64,000 nucleotides of DNA from Siphonodentalium dalli (lineage: Eukaryota > Mollusca > Scaphopoda > Gadilida > Siphonodentaliidae). The notes under the pieces were generated by a model. That model saw only the letters and a list, made by a program, of their open reading frames with translations. It searched no databases and was not told where the DNA came from. The translations under genes were made by a program, and so were the position numbers. Location of the stretch: NCBI GenBank assembly GCA_032622095.1, contig CP136065.1, forward strand, positions 39,497,503 through 39,561,502, written 5' to 3'. Of this stretch, positions 21,484-31,620 are shown one piece after another (position 1 is the first letter of the stretch; each line of letters starts with the position of its first letter).

Positions 21484-21728
21484 CCCTTTGAGTGCCAGGT
21501 CGATTTTTGTATCAACCCATATACCCTGTGCCAATGAATTCTCTTATATATGCGAGTCGACCATAGGTCGCCTCGCATATATAAGAGAATGCATTGGCCT
21601 AACATTTTTTTTTTTTTAAATTTAAATTTTTTTTTTACAATTTTAATAATTTATTCTTATATTCTTTAACAGACTTATTTTGTAGGTTTAGGGCCGATGA
21701 GATCGGCCCCTGGCACTCAAAGGGTTAA
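21484..21728. mobile_element. TTAA-type MITE containing the 69-bp hairpin module
   Basis: The right end is GGCACTCAAAGGG followed by TTAA (21725-21728). The left end is CCCTTTGAGTGCCAGGTCGA, with the flanking TTAA decayed to CTAT. The left arm shares TTTTTGTATCAACCCATAT with the MITEs at 15.4 and 38.7 kb. At that point the sequence switches to ACCCTGTGCC and the perfect hairpin module (21530-21598), as if the module had inserted into, or replaced, the rest of the arm. Confidence 0.7.
21530..21598. repeat. Hairpin module (TTCTCTTATATATGCGAG arms)
   Basis: Arms of 27 bases with one mismatch (GAATTC in place of GCATTC) surround a 15-base centre TCGACCATAGGTCGC. It is nearly identical to copies at 39560 and 62093 and to inverse copies at 39707 and 62243. 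Confidence 0.85.
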
Positions 21729-22198
21729 ATGCTCATGAGACCACCTTTGTGAATGAAAGGGAGTATACCATGCAGTAGTTCATTGTGTAAGTATCTTTTT
21801 AGGGAATATGTATTTTATAATTGAAAATGTTATAATTATTCTTCTGTAAACAATATTCAAGTTGCAACATACATGACCCTACATTGTACAAAACTAAATG
21901 TTTTGATTTTGTTACAAGAGGTAGAGGATGCTTCTGCCAAATGTGGTACAAATATTTGTAATTTTTAAACCCTAATTTCTAAAAACAACATGATATACTT
22001 TGATCCCATGTTCAACCTAATATTTAAAACATTGTGTTCAAACATGTGGCCAGGATATTTGTTAGCCTTCCAGTTATAGTTTCTGTTTGACAGACTGAAT
22101 TCTTGGTGATGACTGAGTTTGTAGGTTTTACCTTAATCTCCTTCAGAATGAACTAATACATTAGATTACAACTCATTGCATGATTTTTCCTTTAACAG

Positions 22199-22450
22199 GC
22201 TCGATGGAAGAAGAACTACTTAATGAAGATATGGGGGGTGGTACGGAAATGCAAGCGACAACAGTGGACGAAGTCAGAAGAGGAAGAGATAAAAAAGTAT
22301 TTCAATTCATATCTGGAAACTAAGACTACTCCTAGGTCGATGGCATGCGAAAAAGGAAAGAAGAATAGCTTGTTGAATGGCGGTGTATTACATAATCGGG
22401 CTAACCATTTAATAATAAAAAAAATTAGTGCCATGAACCATAAAAAGTGA
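22199..22450 (+). CDS. Terminal exon with Myb/SANT-like helix segment
   Basis: An acceptor TTTTTCCTTTAACAG ends at 22198. From 22199 the frame (ARWKKNYLMKIWG...) is open to a TGA. It contains KRQQWTKSEEEEIKKYF, typical of the first helix of Myb/SANT-like DNA-binding segments, followed by basic residues and an IIKKISAMN end. Similar C-terminal segments occur in uncharacterised invertebrate and fish genes that may derive from transposons. Upstream exons were not found. The competing frame from 22204 is shorter and acidic. Some residues look degenerate (SMACEKGKKNSLL), so it may be a relic. Confidence 0.42.
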   Translation, partial: ARWKKNYLMKIWGVVRKCKRQQWTKSEEEEIKKYFNSYLETKTTPRSMACEKGKKNSLLNGGVLHNRANHLIIKKISAMNHKK

Positions 22451-23600
22451 AATACACTTTAGTAAACGAGAGGCCGATCACGATCGGCAAATGTTAACCC
22501 ATCCCTTGGCGATAGTAAATTACTATGATCGGAATCATAAATGAGAGTTTTAGTGTTGAATTATAGAGTATACTGTTATGTCCTATTATAGACAAATGTA
22601 CATAACACAAATTATTGGAATTTATGGGTCACTCGCATTTATATAAGAGATTGCACTGGTACAGCTAAACCACCACAGCCTTGGGTTAAATGTGAAAGGT
22701 GGCCTGGACATGGAATACTTGGGTTAAGAGAGTCCAAGTTAAGTTTAGAATAATAATGTATCAAATTCTACCCACAATATAGTGTACAGATAAGCCAGGT
22801 CACTGCTGACCCATTAATATCAATTATATAGCAGAGCTGTCAACAACTCACAAGAATTGTTTATGTTGAACACTGAATTCTCTATTAAACCAATAACAAT
22901 TATAATGACCTCAGACCATCTGAAGATATCACTCTACAGCACAGATGTCCAGGTCTACTGTTAATACCATGTGATGTTTATTGTTGAATCTTTATTTTAA
23001 ATTAGATACCATAGCTTTCTTTATCAGATTATTTGCACATCAAGTGGCATAAGAGACATCAGAAAATAATATAGTAGTCCGGCCGCCAGGTCACGGATGC
23101 GTGTTTTGGCGTATAAAGTTTTTTTCTCTGCGGATTTGGTAAATTCAGGTATCCGACATCAAGATTTTATCGGCTGGCCATCTGTCAGCCTTGAGCAATT
23201 TATTTTATAGCGCCCTAAAAAGTAGACCCCCACCCCCAAATTTGTAAAACCAGTTACTTGGAATTTGTTGCAAATTCACATGACAAATCTAGTCAAATGT
23301 ATACAAATGTATATATTTTCATGAAGCTAAGACATAATGACACTATTTTGGGCCAAAATTGAAACTCACCATCCAAGATGGCCACCAAAATGGCCGCCGA
23401 AAGTTAAAATATGACATTTTTTCACAAATATCTTCTATATCAGTTCATGCTGTTTGGACCGGGTTGAGTAATATGACTGTATTTTGTATATTAACTGATC
23501 ATTGGAGCAACTAATTATGCAATTATTGGGGTCCTACCGCTTGTGAAGCCACAAGGATCATTCAGACTCTGCAACGGCGCAATGTCGGGTCAGTTCCGAG
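22451..23600. other. No supported gene
   Basis: Contains a half-site of the hairpin module (about 22634-22652, ATATAAGAGATTGCAC). A repeat-like segment at 23330-23410 reads CCAAGATGGCCACCAAAATGG, similar in style to pearl-type tandem cores but not an array. Confidence 0.35.
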
Positions 23601-23804
23601 TCGGAATTGTTCGTCGTGCCGATGGACGTTGTAGTTCGTCAGCTTGTCGAACATTTCGGAGTTAAATTCATAGAGTTTACATGCAGCACGCAATCTACAA
23701 ATGATGTCAAACTCGACCACGTCGATGCTTTCAAAATTCTTTTAAAAAAAGATATTTGTTTCACACCTCCAAAAGTGGCAAAACATCCAAGTTCAACTTC
23801 AAGG
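23595..23804 (+). CDS. Possible first exon of unidentified gene
   Basis: An open frame with sensible composition (FVVPMDVVVRQLVEHFGVKF, then a lysine-rich part and CFTPPKVAKHPSSTS) runs to a good splice donor AAG-GTAGGT at about 23804/23805. The start codon is uncertain: the open frame begins with TTG, and an internal ATG is at 23622. A cysteine-rich terminal exon follows 560 bp downstream (24360-24592) on the same strand, so the two may belong to one gene. That link is inference. Confidence 0.3.
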
Positions 23805-23964
23805 TAGGTTTTCACAGTTTTGCTACTGAACTTTTTTGAACTCATACTCATACTTGATTTGGATATATACGTTCAACTCAAAAGTATAAAGCAATATGGT
23901 ATGATAGAGCTTCTAGACATTTCGTCCCATATTGTCGTATGCGCAGCAGTCGCCATAAATTGGC

Positions 23965-24335
23965 ATAATACGACTGCAACCGCCCACAATAATAATATAT
24001 AAGGGCCGACCCACCACCCCATCCCACAACCGTAGAACGTCTGCAACAGCCCACAAAAATAATATACATAAGCGCCCGCCCACCACCCATAGTGTCTTTA
24101 ATATGCGCCTGCGGCCCCGGGAATATGCGCCGCAACCGCCCACAATAATAATATATATAAGCGCCCGCCTGCCGCCCCATCCCACCACTCACAGTATCTT
24201 ATGCGCCGTAGAGCGTCTGCAACGGTGCACAATAATAATAATAATAATATATATATTAAGCATCCGCCCACCACCCCATCCCACCACCCATAGTGTCGTA
24301 TGCGCCTGCGGCCCCGGGAATATGCGCCGCAATGA
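23965..24335. repeat. GC-rich minisatellite, about 110-130 bp units
   Basis: Three to four imperfect units built from CCGCCCACAATAATAATATA, AAGCGCCCGCCCACCACCCC, CGTAGAGCGTCTGCAAC and TATGCGCCTGCGGCCCCGGG. Copies of the CCCCGGGAATATGCGCCGCA block at 24115 and 24312 are identical. It lies in the gap between the possible exons at 23.6 and 24.4 kb. Confidence 0.75.
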
Positions 24336-24357
24336 AACGACCTGTACCCTATGATAG

Positions 24358-24592
24358 TATGGGTGATTCATTCAGTCTGACATTAAATACAGGAATCGGC
24401 TGTATGGACCCGGTGGAAATTCCATATTATTCATGTGATCTCGGCGACGCCACTTGCTGTGTCCAATGTGGGGAGTTTGATGCAGAAGTCAAACATGCGT
24501 TACGGAAATGCTATAAAACAGTAACGCCGATCTGTGCCAAATACACTGCTTCCAGTCTGACCCCAGTGGTCGCAACACCCTACGGGAAGTGA
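24358..24592 (+). CDS. Cysteine-rich terminal exon, family member 1 (degenerate)
   Basis: Contains VEIPYYSCDLGDATCCVQCG, which aligns with LIELPYYGAGLGAVDTCPHC at 41.3 kb and with PVELAFYGAALGPVDTCCHC on the minus strand at 42.5 kb. A KCYKTVTPIC segment and a VVATPYGK end follow. The pattern is a CxxC knuckle, a helix and a second cysteine site, suggesting a small zinc-ribbon. Here the second site keeps one cysteine only (ICAKY), so it may be decayed. The function is unknown. Confidence 0.5.
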
Positions 24593-25757
24593 ACGTCACA
24601 ATAATTTATAAATGAAAATTTATTGTCCCATTTTAGCTTTGTTATATCTCCCTGAGATTGTTTTTGTTTTATCTTTATGGGATAAGCAAATTAGCAATAA
24701 TATGGCCTGTAATGTCTAAAATTTCCTTAAATATGACACAGTGAATTGCATCCTAAAAAAAAAAAAAGATAAAAAAAAAAGTGTTTTGCCTACCTACATG
24801 TACCTACCCAATTTTGTTTCAGTCCATTAGCGGAAACAAACGTATAATTTTTTTAGGCCTTACGGAAATTAGGATGTGAGATCAGCATGGTCTTCTCATG
24901 GCATACACCGCCCAGTCACGTGCGTAACAACCTGAGAGTAGCACATGGCTATTCCCTTCAAGCATTTGTCCTGCATGAGAATACCCTAAGATTGTTGAAG
25001 CAACATCACCGCGATTGATAACTGGTACACGTTGTAAAAGTCTTGTTTCCCACAAACGGGTCATTGAAGTTGACGGTGTCATCCGCAGGCATCAAGGAGG
25101 TTAACGTCGACATGCTTTGTCAGGGAAGTTAATGTTATCATCAGCAGCATCAAGGAAGTTAACATTGATATCAAAAGGCATTTTAGCTCAGCTATCCTCA
25201 CTATTTTCTGATGACAGACACTTCAATATCAGTAATTCATTGAGAACAATTTAAGCAGCATTGTAATTGACACTTTCATATGTGTGAAAAGTGCATTTGA
25301 ATATTGTGTGTAGGTTAACTAGAAAAACACAATTTGGTAATGTTTGTGATAAAAGGCCATTATAACATGGATATCGTTACTCACAGGCTGATCTGTTTTA
25401 TACTGGTTGCAAGGATAATTGTATTCGATTTTGGCATGCAAAGATTTATTGAAATTATTATTCATAAAGTGGATTCCATTAATTAGTAATTATTTTTAGT
25501 AATCATGGTAATGAGGTTAGGACAAACAAGATTACCGATATTGTAAAGCATTGTTATGTCTAGGAATTGCCATCATAAGTGATAGAAAATTCTTCAAAAA
25601 AAGCTTGTACTCAATATGGTGTAAAACAAGTTATATTAATTTGGTTGAAAAATTCAGGTCATGGACATAAATACAATGTGTAGCGGTTAGTACAAAAATA
25701 TACTGACTGTTTTGTCTAGGAATTGCCATCATAAGTGATGGAAATAGACTGACTCGA
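24593..25757. other. No supported gene
   Basis: A short repeated motif CATCAAGGAGGTTAAC/CATCAAGGAAGTTAAC occurs at 25090 and 25149. A segment GTCTAGGAATTGCCATCATA occurs twice (25558 and 25713). Otherwise AT-rich and unremarkable. Confidence 0.4.
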
Positions 25758-26110
25758 AAAAGTTGAACAAATTTGGAATTTCTGATGCTCTTTGGGAGAA
25801 AAAGCCACATTATGAAAAAAGTTGCATAAACTTGTCATCGGGAGAGAATCCCATAATTTTACATGATGCTTATGTCCTTGTATATCTATGTATTTATGTG
25901 TCTTATATAAGCCACATTATGAAAAAGTTGCACAAATTTGGAAATTTCTGATGCTATTTGGGAGAAAAAGCCACATTATGAAAAAAGTTGCATAAACTTA
26001 GCATTGGGAGAGAATCCCATAATTTTAATGACGATTATGTCCATGTATATCCATGTATTTATGTGTCTTATATAAGCCACATTATGAAAAAGTTGCACAA
26101 ATTTGGACAC
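25758..26110. repeat. Tandem repeat, about 165-bp unit, two copies plus a partial
   Basis: Unit starts at AAAGTTG-ACAAATTTGG lie at 25758, 25922 and 26087. Each unit contains GGGAGAAAAAGCCACATTAT, GGAGAGAATCCCATAATTTT and ATGTATTTATGTGTCTTATA. A short ACAAATTTGGACACATTTGA dimer follows to 26150. Confidence 0.8.
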
Positions 26111-26247
26111 ATTTGAAAAGCCACACACAAATTTGGACACATTTGAAAATAAAACCACGCAGTGTATCATCTGTAAGAACAAAAATAAAAGACTCAATGC
26201 ATTTTAAAAAGACACACAAATTTTAAGACTCACAATGTACCACCCCT

Positions 26248-26452
26248 ACCAAAATTTAGCTACACTAATGTTTTTAGTTAAACTAGATATTAGCTAATAA
26301 TTGTACTAAAAATACACTAAACTGTTAGCTATAATTTAGCTATACTAGATAATAGCTGAGAATTACACTAAAACCCTAGCTAAAACTTTAGTTAATATCT
26401 AGTGTAGCTAGAACTTAGCTAATAATATATGCTAGAACTTAGCTAACATATT
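26248..26452. repeat. TAGCTA-rich repeat cluster
   Basis: Many TTAGCTA / CTAGATAATAGC / TAGCTAGAACTTAGCTAA elements in both orientations. The stretch could form several alternative hairpins. There is no coding signal. Confidence 0.6.
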
Positions 26453-26760
26453 TTCACCCCTCTCGGGTGGTAATCCCTGGGGGTGATTGGGGGGGGGGGG
26501 GGGGGGTCAGTGTGTTTATATGGGCTATTTGGGGCAGAACACTCACCCATATGCCATAAAATCGGCCAAAATCATTACTGTTCTCAAAAATGGTCCATAC
26601 CCCATTTTCACCCCCTCAGGGTGGTACTCCCCGGGGGTGATGGGTGGGGTGGTTTGTTTCTAGGGGGTATTTGGGGCGGGCTACCCACCCATCCCATCAA
26701 ATCGGCCAAAAGAGACATTTTTGAGAATAAGGAATGGGAAATAAGTTCCAAATGTCATGT
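26452..26760. repeat. Tandem dimer (about 155 bp) with an 18-G tract
   Basis: Two units share TTTCACCCCTCTCGGGTGGT or TTTCACCCCCTCAGGGTGGT, then GGGGGTGAT, a GGGGC-rich block and AAATCGGCCAAAA. The first unit holds a run of 18 G (26489-26506) where the second has a mixed G-rich sequence. The run has probably expanded by slippage. Confidence 0.65.
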
Positions 26761-27032
26761 TTGTTTTTAAATGTTTGGGAACGCTGCCCACCCTTTTACA
26801 ACATGTGTAGGTAGGTACACTTATAAAGATTTGTCTACACTTATGCCACATTTATTGGACTTTGGTATGTTCAGGTTTTCTGCTCACAGATTCACACTCA
26901 TATATTAAGCTTTGTCCTCTGACATGTGGCTTACTATTAAATAAGAACTTTTTCAATTATGAAATTATTTCGTTTTCGGTTATTTTAATTTTAATATGGT
27001 AATAAACTTAATTAATATTTTGTGCTAAAATA

Positions 27033-27430
27033 GCTAGAGGTGTGACTGTCCCAATGGGACTAAGGATACCCCCCGCCCCGTGTTTTTAAAATACTAAGAT
27101 GTTTCACATGTCAGTAATCATTTAGTTAAAATAATAACATAACAGTTTCCATTGTAGGTGCACAACAATAACACTAATCTTAAACCTATTGACCAAATAA
27201 ATGTAGGAATAAAAGTTCAGACAAAATTATGCATGTTGCGAAAGTGTTCTAAGTCGAAAAAGGGGAATAACTCCACAAAAAAAAGACATCATATTCACAG
27301 GTGCACAGGTTCCCATGGTACTTAATATCAGTGCCAAGTTTAAAAAGAATTCACTTAAAAATGTAGAAATAAAAGCTGAAACAAAATTATGCATGTTGCA
27401 AACAAATTTCTAAGTTGAAAAAAGATTGCA
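27033..27430 (+). mobile_element. Truncated family-A pearl-like repeat
   Basis: Starts TAGAGGTGTGACTGTCCCAA, as does the copy at 31621. It contains two units of about 150 bp (ATGTAGGAATAAAAGTTCAG, GGGGAATAACTCCAC, CAGGTGCACAGGTTCCCATG) and then decays without an ACGG tail. Confidence 0.7.
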
Positions 27431-28285
27431 TTTGCATATTGTGTTTTCGTGTTTTTTTTAACCCATATACAATTTATTAACGGCAATATTTTTTATAACA
27501 ATGAAAATTGGTCCGTTATCGCGTATTTTGAAATCTGCGTATCAAAGCGTCAATGATTGTGTTTCCAACCAGACCTGCATGGTGAGCTATACACAACGGA
27601 TGTTTGCTCCTAGAGACGTTTGAAACACCCGTAGATATCATATTCCACCATGCAGTTGACAACACATTGGAACTTTTTAAAGTTTTGACAGGGAACCTTC
27701 AAGTTATAAAGTCGAAAAATAACGCAGGGGATATTATACGTCACGGTCTCAGTTCCTGCAACACTGAAAAAAAAACTTAGTCATAGCCTTAGTCAACCCG
27801 TAACTTAGTTAGTTTTGACTAACGTAGCCAAAAGTAACTAAGTGTGACCTTAGTCACACCTTAGTTACGAAGGTTAATATTTTCTTGATTCAGTCATGCC
27901 GTCAAAACTCAATAGTATACTTATCGGCGACATATTATATACGGCAATGACTCCATACAGTATGACTGACATTTAATATGTATATAATATCGCATTCATT
28001 CTGTGTTAATTGGGTCGGTACGTCTATGGACGAGTACGTAAATTTAACGCAAATTATTGTCACGCCATTTTTAATTCGGAAAAATCACTAAAATCAGAGT
28101 GATTTAGACGTGATATTGGCGTCGAAAGAACTAAAAGAGACGACATATTACATAAATAACAACCATGGCGTATTTGGAGAGCGGATAAAACCAGGATAAA
28201 ACAGAAGTTAGGAAAATAATCTGCGAAACTGTTCATCGTGTATTGTTGAACTAATTTATTATTCAGCTGCTTTCAACAAGTGGAC
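27431..28285. other. No supported gene
   Basis: A cluster of TTAGTCA/TGACTAA inverted motifs lies at 27775-27870. Otherwise nothing clear. Confidence 0.35.
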
Positions 28286-28411
28286 AATTTGTCAATAATA
28301 GCTTGAATCTTTATTCTACATGTGAAAGAACGGCGCCTAAAATATTTGCTGCCAAAATTAGATTTGTGCCTGATGACTCCTTCAAGGTTACATGTACAGT
28401 ACACTACATAC

Positions 28412-28537
28412 AGTGTGGTGAACGTTTTTCGCTGTGGCATTGTGGACGACTACCCCAAGTTGAAGTTCATTCCGGCTTGGTTTGGTGATCGAGACTGTTA
28501 CCTGTTCGATTGCGGACAGTTGTTAAAGACGGTCTGA
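28412..28537 (+). CDS. Weak coding-like segment, unidentified
   Basis: The end of an open frame reads NVFRCGIVDDYPKLKFIPAW, followed by FGDRDCYLFDCGQL. Its composition is protein-like (W, C, aromatic residues), but no acceptor is certain and no family is recognised. Could be a relic. Confidence 0.25.
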   Translation, partial: SVVNVFRCGIVDDYPKLKFIPAWFGDRDCYLFDCGQLLKTV

Positions 28538-28539
28538 TT

Positions 28540-30155
28540 TCGGTTCCTTTGATAACCGCACAAGTTTAAATTCTGCGAAAAAAAGGCTTATTAATCATTG
28601 ACAATTTCCACTAAATTCATCGAGAGCAGTGATGCATGCCAATTAATCGATGCATCAATGGTCTGACTTCATTTAGATGAAAACAAGGCTGAAGCTTCGA
28701 TGTCAAGCAATAGTGACAATAATAACGACTCAACGAGCAGCTATTAATATTAGAATGGTGAAAATGCAGTTGACAGTACTTGTTCAGAATCTGATTCTTT
28801 CAGAGCACATTGACATGCATGTACAATTACAAGAGAGGATATGCGGCGTGCGCACCAGTGTAATTCACAGAGCTCCAATGTTAACAAAACACCAAAAACA
28901 ATGAAACTGATGCCGTGTAGTGACGGATGATCACATACATGTATCTACAATTCCAACTTAACAATGACCCCGACCAATTCATCTGTGTTCATCATTGTTC
29001 ATTGAAATGTGTGGATATTAGACATTGTCATTATTCGCCATGTTATCGTCAAGTTACCGGCATCACGACAATTTGCCAGGAGTACACTGTTATTGGATGG
29101 ATGTTCTTATCAAACTATCATCGGCTGATTCACTGATACTCCGAGTTATCATAATTATCCGATTCCCGTTGCTAAATATACGGTGACAAGGCACACACAA
29201 ACGCTGGCAACACGTAAATAATTTCATTACCGAAAATACGGTATTTTTAGTTTTGATTCGGTACGGTAAATCGGTATTACGCTGATACCGATACCGCACG
29301 GTAAATACCGAGTACCGCCCATCTCTAGTTGTGTGTGAATTGAGCATATTTTCTCCTAAAGTGGAACGTTAAATGATAAGAATGTCACATCATCTCATGC
29401 GTTGTCAAAGATATGCAGGTGATTGTGAATGTTACAGAACCAACTGGCATTTGAGCCTAGCTCACTCCCGAGTTGTAACATACATCCACAGTATATGCTG
29501 GGGTAACATGCTGGGGAAAAAAATCACCGATCATCAATACCACGAATCTGCGAAAACGGTAAAGCGGTTTAATAGTACGTTTCTAATGACCGGATGTTTG
29601 GCGGTACACGCTTTTTTTTAATAGTACATGTTTGTACTTTATTTGGGCGCTGAATTTATCGATCTCAATTCGCGATATCGTCTTGATGTTTTCACAATGG
29701 CATGAGTTTTGTCCTTAATATTAAAGATTAAAGAAATGTGAACATAATTTACAAGAAATAAAAACACTGAAAGCATTAAATGGGATTATGTTCATGTGGG
29801 ATCATGTGGGTGTGATGAATCATGATACAAGTCAACTCAACTCAAGTATATAACATTTTAAAATGCATGTAATAATCAGACATAGTATCATATGTTAGAC
29901 AAATTGACAAGTTATACATTCAATGTCTTCAATTATCATAAATGTATGCAGTTTGCTGTGTACTGTGTGTAGTTGACTGAGTAAATGAGGCTACCAACCT
30001 TTAGAATCGTGCCAGTGGCAAGAATACCCAGGTATTAGGATGACAGTGGTGCCTGGGCGCCAACTGCCTTCGACTGGGAATGAACTCTCAAACACATAAC
30101 ACTGTTGGTGCCATTCCAGCAACCAATGCCCAGGCAAATTGATTCGGCAATTACA
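28540..30155. other. No supported gene
   Basis: A cluster of GGTATTT/CGGTAC motifs in both orientations at 29228-29325 looks like a small repeat end. The remainder holds short ORFs only. Confidence 0.35.
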
Positions 30156-30163
30156 GGCACATT

Positions 30164-31343
30164 CAGTCCTTCGATTTTGAGGCGCGCAATTGCGCTTGCG
30201 CGCCTTGGCGCGCGCGGATTTAAAAACCTGCGAGTTATTAAATGCGCACGCCGAAAATTTCAAATGCGCACCTCAGAATTTGCAACCAGTGAACGAGATT
30301 TTAACAAACAACACACCACTGGTCAAACGCCGATAAGACTATCCACCATGTATCTTTCTCAGCAGTGATGACGCTGATTACGAACCTGGTAACTACTAGT
30401 AGTAACATACATTGTGATCGCATTATTACTCGATGAATGAAAACAAACGGCCACCTTCTTGACAATGCGTCATTCAATCTGGGCACCTAATGATATTGAC
30501 CAATGGGACAGTCGGAACACTGAAGAGGAATCAAGCGTCATCATTAAAAATAGGCAGCTAATAATATCGACCAATGAGGACTCGTGTTGCGTCACGTAAT
30601 CGCCACAGTTAATAATATCGGCCAACGATTGAGCAGTATCACGAAATCGGAAACTTATTTATAATAACACGTGATCAGCAGATTCTCCCAGATTAAAAAT
30701 AGAATTGGAAAATCCTCAGAATTCTGCATGCAAACAACTCATTCAGGCGACTTTGTTTCAAATTATTATCTGCGCATTTTTAAATCTAGTTTTTGCAAGG
30801 GACATGCAGTTTTTTTTGTGTGGAAAATTAATAAACGAAGCGGTCCCTAATAATCTCGTACAGGGGGGATTTTTAGCTGAAAATAAATAATCGTACCCGT
30901 ACGCTTATTTGGATCCGAGACTGGTGACGAAACCACGATACTATCAAAGCGAAAGAGGGTTGACTCGTCGGATTCCGGTGAAACTGATTGCGGTAACGAT
31001 TAGGATTCCACTTCCGAGTTTGAAACTTTAAGCGAGTCTGATGGGCATGCGCTCTCAGACGCGGAAGTCGACTAATTACCGTGATCAGATTCATCGGGAT
31101 TGCCGGATTGTTGATGCTATTATCATGTGGACTATTGTACAATATAAACATATGTTTTTTATTTCTGTTTCTGTTGCCACACTTAGAATAATACGTGTGT
31201 ATCATTATACTTGTGTTTGTCTTTATTCAGTAATCATTTCATCGATGTTAATTTGAATTGTGCTCCCTCAAAAAGGCGCGCGCAAATCCCAAAAGCTCCG
31301 AGCGATATACCGCGCACCTACGTTTTCCAAATTCGAAGGACTG
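30164..31343. mobile_element. 1180-bp DNA transposon with 6-bp target duplication, copy 1
   Basis: Ends are CAGTCCTTCGATTTT and, inverted, CAGTCCTTCGAATTT. Flanks are CACATT at 30158-30163 and 31344-31349. Copy 2 at 35786-36965 has the same length and differs at only a few bases (two seen near 30615-30640), so both moved recently. CAG ends suggest a hAT-like relative; a 6-bp duplication would also fit Dada-type elements. No full transposase is encoded. A serine/aspartate-rich stretch near 30955-31070 looks like a decayed acidic N-terminus. The left end is rich in GCGCGC palindromes. Confidence 0.85.
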
Positions 31344-31620
31344 CACATTACACTCGGCAGTTAATTCCATAACTGCACTAAATGTAGTCAAATTGCAGTT
31401 GGATATTCAAAATGCCAGTTCAGCCACATTACCAGTTTACACTGCTGATAACCAGGGTTTGATCCATGTTAACAATACAAATTATGGTTAATGATCCATC
31501 TGAGCTACAGGCCACATCTTTGCCCATCGCGGAGCTTACCCTTTCATCGGTGCTACACATGCTGACCCCAGTCCCCATCCGTAACAGTTCTCATGTGCCG
31601 TTAAAAATTAAACATCAACT

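Noticed and set aside
30873..31205. 110-codon minus-strand ORF, repeated identically at 36495-36827
   Set aside because: Its duplication reflects the two copies of the 1180-bp transposon. Composition is basic/low-complexity and no start context or domain is seen.
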